Positions 34,895-40,490 of a DNA stretch of 40,490 bases are shown piece after piece. The position numbers and the translations under genes are program-made. Location of the stretch: the NCBI GenBank assembly GCA_003598055.1, contig QZKI01000014.1, positions 1-40,490 of the forward strand. Reading direction: 5' to 3'. The number at the start of each line of letters is the position of its first letter. The stretch's first letter is position 1. Source of the DNA: Candidatus Abyssobacteria bacterium SURF_17 (GTDB taxonomy: Bacteria > Abyssobacteria > SURF-5). Below the pieces are notes generated by a model. The model was not told the origin of the DNA and made no database searches. It saw only the letters and a list, made by a program, of their open reading frames with translations.

Positions 34895-36382
34895 TCATTC
34901 ACCTGTGCCCGCATCGGCAAGCGTTCTGAGTTGGGGGAACAAGATGACGTCTTTGATTGAAGCGGAATCAGTCAACAGCATTACCAGCCTGTCAACGCCT
35001 ATTCCGAGGCCAGCGGCCGGCGGCATTCCGTATTCGAGCGCGGTCACATAGTCCTCGTCGAGTGTTTGGGCTTCCTCGTCGCCGCGCTCGCGCAGTTTCA
35101 TCTGTTCCTCGAACCGCGCTCGCTGCTCCTGCGGGTCGTTCAACTCGGAGAAGGCATTACCCATCTCCAGCCCCCCGATGTACGGCTGGAAACGCTCTGT
35201 CAGTCGCTGGTTCCCGCGCTTCCTCTTGGCAAGCGGCGACAACTCAGCCGGATGGTCCACGATGAACGTGGGCGCAATCAGTTTCGGGACGACGTACGTT
35301 TTCAGCAACTCATCGCATATTTTCCCATAGCCCGCGCTTTCATCGAGCTCGAGCTTGAGGTGCGAGACCGCTTCATGCGCCCGGTCCGCGCCATGCACCG
35401 CCTCGATATCAACCCCCGCGAATTCCCGAACAGCGTCGAAGAATGCGACCCTCGGCCACGGCGGCTCGAGGTTGATTTCGCTGCCCTGGTACACGAGCCT
35501 GTGTCCGCCCGTGAGCTCGACGACCATGTGGTTGACCATCTGCTCGACGAGTTCCATGATGGATTCGTAATCTACGTACGCATGATACAACTCGAGCATG
35601 GTGAACTCGGGATTGTGTCTTTGCGAGAGGCCTTCGTTCCGGAAATTGCGATTTATCTCATACACCTTCTCGAATCCTCCTACGAGCAGGCGCTTCAAAT
35701 AGAGTTCGGGAGCAATTCTGAGGTAAAGGTCTCTGTCGAGCGCGTTGTGATGCGTGACAAAGGGCCGGGCGGTCGCTCCCCCGGGAATCGGTTGAAGCAT
35801 GGGGGTCTCAACCTCGATGTATCCGCGCGCATCGAGGAATTCCCTGATGCTCCGAATGACGTGGCTGCGCTTGCGGAAGATTTCCCTCACGCTCTCATTA
35901 GACAACAGGTCGAGGTAGCGCTGGCGCAACCGAATCTCGACGTCCTTGAGCCCGTGCCATTTCTCCGGCAGCGGTCGGAGCGATTTTGTGAGCAAAGAGA
36001 AATCGTGCACCTTGACCGTTACCTGATTGGTGCGGGTGGTGAACATGTTTCCTGTCACCCCCAGGAAATCGCCAATGTTCACGAGCTTGGAGAGGAATTC
36101 GAAGCGTTCTCCTCCGAGCTCGTTGAGCCCGAAAAAGAGCTGTATTTTCCCCGAATCGTCGCACAGGTCTCCAAAGACACTCTTTCCGTGGTACCTCAAA
36201 GCGAACAGCCTGCCCGCGAGTTTCACGGAGGTGTCGGCTCCATCGGCTCTGGCGTATTCCTTGTACGCTTGCTCGACCGTGTGGGTGCGAGGGTAGGAGT
36301 ACTTGAACGGCTCTTCCCCTGCCTCTCGTATTCGAGCAAGCTTTTCAAGCCGCTGGGTATAGAGGTCCTGTTTCTGTTCCAT
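34895..36382 (-). CDS. lysS: Lysyl-tRNA synthetase, class II
   Basis: A 495-residue protein, the family's normal size. ATG 36382 (MEQKQDLYTQRLEKLARIRE) is chosen; the frame is open 30 codons upstream through GC-rich intergenic sequence without similarity. The N-terminal OB-fold anticodon-binding domain (about 50-150) includes VKLAGRLFALRYHGKSVFGD. The catalytic class II core has motif 1 SIREFLDARGYIEVETPMLQ, motif 2 YEINRNFRNEGLSQRHNPEF and motif 3 GLGIGVDRLVMLLTDSASIK. It charges tRNA-Lys. A 164-bp gap with a strong hairpin separates it from prfB. Confidence 0.96.
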   Translation of the reverse strand: MEQKQDLYTQRLEKLARIREAGEEPFKYSYPRTHTVEQAYKEYARADGADTSVKLAGRLFALRYHGKSVFGDLCDDSGKIQLFFGLNELGGERFEFLSKLVNIGDFLGVTGNMFTTRTNQVTVKVHDFSLLTKSLRPLPEKWHGLKDVEIRLRQRYLDLLSNESVREIFRKRSHVIRSIREFLDARGYIEVETPMLQPIPGGATARPFVTHHNALDRDLYLRIAPELYLKRLLVGGFEKVYEINRNFRNEGLSQRHNPEFTMLELYHAYVDYESIMELVEQMVNHMVVELTGGHRLVYQGSEINLEPPWPRVAFFDAVREFAGVDIEAVHGADRAHEAVSHLKLELDESAGYGKICDELLKTYVVPKLIAPTFIVDHPAELSPLAKRKRGNQRLTERFQPYIGGLEMGNAFSELNDPQEQRARFEEQMKLRERGDEEAQTLDEDYVTALEYGMPPAAGLGIGVDRLVMLLTDSASIKDVILFPQLRTLADAGTGE

Positions 36383-36470
36383 CGTTAGTAACGTTCCCGT
36401 TCTGTCCGACAATTCGAGTGAGCCGCCGTGGGAGCGCGGTCTGGCCCGGACGGGGCGCCCGCGGGCGAAC

Positions 36471-36489
36471 ATCCCGCGCGGCGCGGGAT
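36471..36489. terminator. Perfect GC-rich hairpin between prfB and lysS
   Basis: ATCCCGCG-CGG-CGCGGGAT has an 8-bp perfect stem with a 3-nt loop. It lies 60 bp after the prfB stop on the minus-strand transcript and about 90 nt before lysS. No U-run follows on either strand, so it may be an attenuator, an RNA-processing structure or a weak terminator. Confidence 0.4.
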
Positions 36490-36546
36490 TCGTCTCTGCA
36501 AGGATGCGCTTTTACACCTTACGGACACCCTGGCTGAGGTTTCGCC

Positions 36547-37648
36547 TCACTTCGCAAGTTGCGTGTGCAAGTAACCGGTTATGAAGGTATCGAGGTCGCC
36601 GTCAAGGACAGCGGTCACATTGCCGACCTCGACGCCCGTCCGATGGTCCTTCACCATCTGGTACGGCTGTAACACATATGAGCGAATCTGGCTGCCCCAG
36701 GCGATCTCCTCTTGTTTGCCTCGTTGAGCGGCGAGCTCGGCTTCGCGCTGCTTCCGATAATGGTCGTAGAGCCTGGCGCGCAGGAGCTTCATCGCCATGG
36801 CGCGATTCTTGTGCTGTGACCTCTCGTTCTGGCATTGCACGACGATGCCGGTCGGATAGTGCGTAATCCTGACGGCGGAACTCGTCTTGTTGACGTGCTG
36901 GCCGCCTGCGCCACTGGCTCTGAACGTATCAACGCGGATGTCGGCATCATTGACCTCGATGACGATGTCATCCTCGACGTCCGCAATCACTTCAACCGAT
37001 GCGAAGGAGGTGTGTCGCCTCTTGTTCGCGTCAAACGGCGAGATGCGAACGAGGCGGTGAACGCCGTCTTCGCCCTTGAGGTATCCGTAAGCATCCTCGC
37101 CCTTCACGGAGAACGTCACGCTCTTTACGCCCGCCTCGTCTCCTTCGAGCATGTCGAGGACTTCGACTGTGCATCCGTGCCGCTCCGCCCAGCGCGTGTA
37201 CATCCGCAGGAGCATCGAGACCCAGTCACATGCCTCTGTGCCTCCGGCGCCGGCGTGAATCGTGACGATGGCGTCGTTCTTGTCGGTTTCGCCCGTCAGC
37301 ATGCTCCGCCGGACCCAATCGTCAACCTCTCGCTCGAGTTCGGCCAGATGAGTCCTGATCTCGGTTTCCAGCGACAGGTCGGCTTCCTGCTCCGTTAGCT
37401 CAATGAGTTCGGCCAGTTCCTTCTGACGGGTGCCAAGCGTTTCAACTTCTGTGAGTGATGCCTTGAGCGAGCTGAGCTTCTTGAGCGTTTTCTGAGCCGC
37501 TTCGGCGTCGGCCCAGAAGTCGGGCGCGCTTACGCGCTTTTCGAGTTCATCGACTTCGTTCTTGATTGCTACGGGGTCAAAGGCAATCACTCATTTCCTT
37601 GATGCGTTGACTGATGGCTTCGACCTTTTCTCTGCATTCGATGCACAT
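36547..37648 (-). CDS. prfB: Peptide chain release factor 2, with programmed +1 frameshift
   Basis: Translation starts at ATG 37648 (MCIECREKVEAISQRIKEMS), reaches CTT TGA C (37582-37576) and must shift +1 to continue as DPVAIKNEVDELEKRVSAPD. The full product is about 366 residues. Later motifs are the peptidyl-hydrolysis loop HAGAGGTEACDWVSMLLRMY in domain 2 and SGAGGQHVNKTSSAVRITHY with the GGQ. RF2 recognises UAA and UGA, so the in-frame UGA gives the known autoregulatory loop: low RF2 favours shifting. Unusually, no SD-like AGGGGG sits just before CTT; the nearest purine stretch (AAGGAA) is about 10 nt too far. The N-terminus carries a CxxC not typical of the family. cdsA is upstream, lysS downstream. 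Confidence 0.94.
37576..37582 (-). other. RF2 programmed +1 frameshift site (CTTTGAC)
   Basis: On the minus strand, CTT (37582-37580), TGA (37579-37577), C (37576). This is the conserved RF2 slip site: tRNA-Leu slips from CUU to UUU and reading resumes at GAC. It explains the apparent stop 23 codons into prfB. Confidence 0.93.
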
Positions 37649-37792
37649 TGTTCTCATCTCCAAACTGTGTTCCGTCAACTTTTGTGTTCGGGTATTGATT
37701 TGTGGGGGCGCAGCCTGCGGCGCCTTACAAAAACGTGTGTCAAAACCCAAGAATGTGTCTATAACGCTGTAGCGGCTTCGTTTCTGATGCGT

Positions 37793-38662
37793 TCAGGGAT
37801 TACGAAAGCTTAAAAAGTAATAGAACAACGGAGCGGTAAAAACCATGCTGTCAAATCTATCGAGGAAGCCGCCGTGGCCGGGAATGAGGTTGCCCGTGTC
37901 TTTCAACCCGGCATCACGCTTGAGGTACGATTCACAGAGATCGCCCACTTGCCCCACAATTGCAATCCCGAGGCCTACCAAGAGATATTCCGGGTACTCC
38001 CAATCGGGGAAGACCGCGACATTGAACACTTCAAGCAACGTGCCCACTTCCTGTATGAGGAGTGCGCCCACCAATGTGATCGCAATCCCGCCGAGCGAGC
38101 CTTCGATGGTCTTGTTCGGGCTTATGGCCGGAACCAGTTTGTGGCGTCCCCATGCAGTCCCCGCGAAGAATGCTCCTCCATCTCCCAGCCACAGGAGCAC
38201 CAATAACATTATAACATATCCTGCACCCCCGAAATTAAGTTTCGCTTCGGAAGGAGGAAGCGGAAGCTGGCGGAGCAGAATGATATGACCGCAGAACCAG
38301 CCGACATAGAATATCCCAAACACCGTCACCGCGGTATTGGCCAGCGCGTCACGCGCGTTGCGGGCCATAGCAGCCGTGCAGACGACGGTCACCGACGCAA
38401 CGAGCGCGTAGAGGAGAGCGAGGGAACCTCCTTTCCACGCCAGCAGGCAAATGGCAATCGAACACATTGTGCCGATGACGCTATGCGGCGAAAACCCTCT
38501 GTGTCTCGCCATGGCGTAGAACTCAACGGCGCCTACCGCGATCAGAATGGTGGCAGTGATGCTGAACAGTACGGGGGACAAGAGGCAGACGCCGACGCCG
38601 AACGGAATGCCGACCGCCGCTGAAAGGTAGCGGGTTGTTCGCCCTCTGCTTTCCGCGCTCAA
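37793..38662 (-). CDS. cdsA: Phosphatidate cytidylyltransferase CdsA
   Basis: A 289-residue membrane enzyme. TTG 38662 is the start: GGAGGAG lies about 7 nt upstream and the codon overlaps the uppS stop (TTGA). About eight hydrophobic segments are visible. SPNKTIEGSLGGIAITLVGA in the middle and the family signature SYLKRDAGLKDTGNLIPGHG followed by GFLDRFDSMVF near the C-terminus (S-x2-KR-x2-KD...GHGG...DR.D) identify CdsA. It makes CDP-diacylglycerol from phosphatidate and CTP, the precursor of all phospholipids. The uppS-cdsA pair is one of the most conserved in bacteria; here dxr and rseP, which often follow, are replaced by prfB. Confidence 0.94.
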   Translation of the reverse strand: MSAESRGRTTRYLSAAVGIPFGVGVCLLSPVLFSITATILIAVGAVEFYAMARHRGFSPHSVIGTMCSIAICLLAWKGGSLALLYALVASVTVVCTAAMARNARDALANTAVTVFGIFYVGWFCGHIILLRQLPLPPSEAKLNFGGAGYVIMLLVLLWLGDGGAFFAGTAWGRHKLVPAISPNKTIEGSLGGIAITLVGALLIQEVGTLLEVFNVAVFPDWEYPEYLLVGLGIAIVGQVGDLCESYLKRDAGLKDTGNLIPGHGGFLDRFDSMVFTAPLFYYFLSFRNP

Positions 38663-39447
38663 ACGGAAACTCCTCCGTAACGGCGGTCCCTTTTTTGATA
38701 GTCAACGATGGCGCGGCAAAATTCCTCTTTGGTAAAATCGGGCCACAGCGTCGGGGTGAAATATATCTCGGAATATGAGAGTTGCCAAAGCAGAAAATTG
38801 CTCAGACGATGCTCGCCGCTTGTCCGGATAAGAAGGTCGGGGTCAGGACATTCCGGAAGGTAGAGGTGTTGCGAAAATGACTTCTCATCGATGTCGGGCG
38901 GCCTAACCTCGCCCGCCAGACAGCGCTCGGCAAGTTTGCGCGCCGCCTCAACGATCTCCGTCCGACCGCCATAGCTGAGGGCGAGGATGACGGTCATTTT
39001 TCCGCAATGTGAGGTTTTTGCGATGATTTCTCGTATTTCCTGGCTCACCTTCGGGGGCAACAAATCGATGTTGCCGATCACCTTCAAGCCGATACCGTAA
39101 TGGAGCATTTCTTCCAGCTCTTCGCGCAGGTACCTTCGGAGCAGCGCCATGAGCGCCCGTATTTCTTGTTTCGGGCGTTTCCAGTTTTCGCTCGAGAATG
39201 CATAGAGTGTAAGGTAGCGCACGCCGAGCTCGCGCGCACCCTCAACGACCTCGCGAACGGCGTTAGCGCCCGCGCGATGGCCCACCACTCTCGGAAGCCC
39301 CCTCCTCTTCGCCCACCTGCCGTTGCCGTCCATGATAACAGCCACGTGCTTCGGCATGCGCACTGGGTCCACCTGCGTCTTAAGTGCAGGCGGTATAGGC
39401 TTTTCTGGTCCTTTGAAGCGATCGCTCTGTTTCAACAGTTTGGGCAT
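38659..39447 (-). CDS. uppS: Undecaprenyl diphosphate synthase (isoprenyl transferase)
   Basis: A 262-residue cis-prenyltransferase from ATG 39447. An extra N-terminal stretch of about 30 residues precedes the family core MPKHVAVIMDGNGRWAKRRG (catalytic Asp in DGNGRW, residues about 39-44). Further conserved motifs are RVVGHRAGANAVREVVEGAR, TLYAFSSENWKRPKQE and DLLIRTSGEHRLSNFLLWQL followed by SYSEIYF. It builds the C55 lipid carrier for peptidoglycan, O-antigen and other glycans. It is the first gene of the long minus-strand cluster, with a consensus promoter 60 bp upstream. Confidence 0.95.
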   Translation of the reverse strand: MPKLLKQSDRFKGPEKPIPPALKTQVDPVRMPKHVAVIMDGNGRWAKRRGLPRVVGHRAGANAVREVVEGARELGVRYLTLYAFSSENWKRPKQEIRALMALLRRYLREELEEMLHYGIGLKVIGNIDLLPPKVSQEIREIIAKTSHCGKMTVILALSYGGRTEIVEAARKLAERCLAGEVRPPDIDEKSFSQHLYLPECPDPDLLIRTSGEHRLSNFLLWQLSYSEIYFTPTLWPDFTKEEFCRAIVDYQKRDRRYGGVSV

Positions 39448-39508
39448 AGCACAAGTGAGGTATCAGACATTCAAAGACAAGTTGGCACGGGGGGCAACTT
39501 CCACGCCC

Positions 39509-39537
39509 ATTATACATTCGGCCTTTTTCAAAGTCAA
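39509..39537 (-). promoter_or_regulatory. Sigma70 promoter at the head of the uppS-cdsA-prfB cluster
   Basis: On the minus strand, TTGACT (39532-39537) and consensus TATAAT (39509-39514) with 17-bp spacing. The predicted start near 39502 gives a leader of about 55 nt before ATG 39447. Confidence 0.75.
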
Positions 39538-39619
39538 CAATGGCGTTTACCAAGAGCGTTGGGTTGGCAATGGGGACAGAGCCTCCGTCTCACGGGTGAT
39601 AAATTGGGAATGCCCGCCC

Positions 39620-39691
39620 GTAGTGCGAATTCATTCGCGTTCGCATGGCGAAAACAGGCCGAAAAGACCATGTGAATGAATTCGCACCTAC
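39620..39691 (-). repeat. 72-bp palindromic repeat, copy D (inverted)
   Basis: Starts GTAGTGCGAATTCATTCGCG and ends GTGAATGAATTCGCACCTAC. Its core, read on the minus strand as GGTCTTTTCGGCCTGTTTTC, matches copies A and C, so this copy is inverted. GGGGACAGAGCCTCCGTCTC on its left is the reverse complement of the outer tail beside copy C. It is in the 762-bp gene-free stretch 39448-40209. Confidence 0.8.
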
Positions 39692-39875
39692 AGGAACTCA
39701 GGCTAAATCACCCAATTATGGGACACTCTCCCAAGCCCATATTGTTTGTGGTTGCTGAACGAGAGTAAAGAACGGCGGCCGAACGAGCAAACATGGGCTG
39801 TGTCCCTACGGCGACGCTGAAGGAGCTTTGAGTGGGCTAATTTGTTGGGGCGACCCGGTGGGTCGTCCTGGCTAT

Positions 39876-40087
39876 CCGGGGACATAATATCTGTATCCGC
39901 GGCGGCGCCGAAACAGCTTTCTTCAAAGGCGCAAAGAGCGCAAAGGAATAGTGGGCGAAAAGAGCAAGAGGAACGACGAAAGGGAGAACCGAAGGGTGCC
40001 AAAAGCGAAACGCGGAAATGGGGAAAGGAAGAAAGCAACGTACAGATAATACTTGACTCTACTCGAGAACAGGTATCATGTCCCCGG
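39876..40087. repeat. GGGGACAT-ended inverted-repeat element, copy 2
   Basis: The left end CCGGGGACATAATATCTGT matches the reverse complement of the right end CCGGGGACATGATACCTGT almost perfectly (17 of 19). The 212-bp segment holds no gene; its interior is purine-rich (AAAGGCGCAAAGAGCGCAAA). The shorter copy 1 is at 10518-10615. It is probably a non-autonomous mobile-element remnant. Confidence 0.7.
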
Positions 40088-40140
40088 AATTCAGCCTTTG
40101 CGTCTTTGGGGTAAAACGACGCCACACGTTTCCTCCGCCG

Positions 40141-40169
40141 TTGACAGCATTCGCGCCATTTGCTATAAT
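40141..40169 (+). promoter_or_regulatory. Sigma70 promoter of the tRNA cluster
   Basis: TTGACA (40141-40146) and TATAAT (40164-40169), both consensus with 17-bp spacing. The predicted start is near 40176, about 34 nt before the first tRNA. Confidence 0.85.
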
Positions 40170-40209
40170 CGGCAAGGAAGGAATTTTGAGCATTGCCACG
40201 GAGGGACGT

Positions 40210-40290
40210 GGAGGGCTAGCATAATTGGTAATGCACCGGTCTTGAAAACCGGCGCCTTCGGGCTTGGGGGTTCGAGTCCCTCGCCCTCCG
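40210..40290 (+). tRNA. tRNA-Ser (anticodon TGA)
   Basis: Acceptor GGAGGGC/GCCCTCC, D arm GCAT...ATGC, anticodon stem-loop CCGGT-CTTGAAA-ACCGG with anticodon TGA, a class II variable arm (GCC-TTCG-GGC) and T-loop TTCGAGT. The discriminator is G. CCA is not encoded (CCG follows). It reads UCA and related serine codons. The long variable arm with TGA anticodon excludes tRNA-Sec, which would need TCA. Confidence 0.92.
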
Positions 40291-40307
40291 CCGACACTCG
40301 AGCGCCG

Positions 40308-40399
40308 GGAGAGGTGGCCGAGCTGGTTGAAGGCGGCACCCTGCTAAGGTGTTATAGGGGCTTAAACCTCTATCGAGGGTTCGAATCCCTCCCTCTCCG
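40308..40399 (+). tRNA. tRNA-Ser (anticodon GCT)
   Basis: Acceptor GGAGAGG/CCTCTCC with one internal non-standard fit, D-arm region GGCCGAGCTGGTTGAAGGC, anticodon loop CTGCTAA (anticodon GCT), a long variable arm (TATAGGGGC-TTAA-ACCTCTA) and T-loop TTCGAAT. Discriminator G; CCA not encoded. It reads AGC/AGU. It starts 17 nt after the previous tRNA in the same transcript. Confidence 0.93.
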
Positions 40400-40411
40400 C
40401 CGATTTTGTAC

Positions 40412-40489
<78 letters not shown>

Positions 40490-40490
40490 A

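Noticed and set aside
37576..37582. Apparent nonsense codon early in prfB
   Set aside because: CTTTGAC is the known RF2 programmed frameshift site, so the gene is intact.
25217..39806. Shared word GGGCTGTGTCCC at about 25218 and 39794
   Set aside because: Only about 12 bp match, with different flanks; too short to call a repeat.
40210..40290. Class II tRNA considered as tRNA-Sec because of the nearby selenoprotein
   Set aside because: The anticodon is TGA (Ser), not TCA, and the acceptor/T-arm lengths are ordinary.

Overview
The window comes from an anaerobic, LPS-bearing diderm bacterium. The diderm call rests on a full set of outer-membrane genes: lpxA, lpxB, a fused lpxC-fabZ, lpxD, lptF, lptG, bamA, two Skp/OmpH-like chaperones and a Lol lipoprotein transporter. 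The anaerobic call rests on a four-subunit 2-oxoacid:ferredoxin oxidoreductase, a partial F420 hydrogenase/dehydrogenase beta-type iron-sulfur protein and a selenocysteine gene. Base composition looks moderately GC-rich. GTG and TTG starts and 4-nt stop/start overlaps are frequent. Together with mcsA-mcsB-clpC and the LpxC-FabZ fusion this suggests an uncultured candidate-phylum or deltaproteobacteria-like lineage, but I cannot name the taxon.

Region 1 (1-9361) holds a truncated FrhB-like gene, a saccharopine-dehydrogenase-family gene, tRNA-Ala(CGC), the porGDAB-type operon behind a clean sigma70 promoter, a membrane glycosyltransferase, a secreted sorbosone-dehydrogenase-like beta-propeller and an orphan membrane protein. 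Region 2 (9362-13391) holds a nitronate-monooxygenase-like flavoprotein, several dispersed intergenic repeats, a tandem C_GCAxxG_C_C redox protein interrupted by an in-frame UGA, and an RlmI-like methyltransferase. The UGA has a SECIS-like hairpin behind it, so it is read here as a selenoprotein. Region 3 (13392-15598) is lptF-lptG.

Region 4 (15638-39447) is a 24-kb block of 19 recognised genes, all on the minus strand. In transcription order these are uppS, cdsA, prfB, lysS, lolC/E, lolD, mcsA, mcsB, clpC, bamA, two ompH-like genes, lpxD, lpxC-fabZ, lpxA, a Gfo/Idh oxidoreductase, lpxB, polA and rho. It joins undecaprenyl and phospholipid precursor synthesis, lipoprotein sorting, arginine-phosphorylation proteolysis, outer-membrane protein assembly and lipid A synthesis. 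Sigma70-like promoters are visible before uppS and before the first ompH-like gene. Region 5 (39448-40490) has repeats and a tRNA-Ser(TGA)/tRNA-Ser(GCT)/tRNA-Arg(ACG) cluster.

The strongest unusual signal is the UGA-containing two-domain C_GCAxxG_C_C gene at 10956-11936. The next is a set of dispersed palindromic repeats confined to the gaps between genes.
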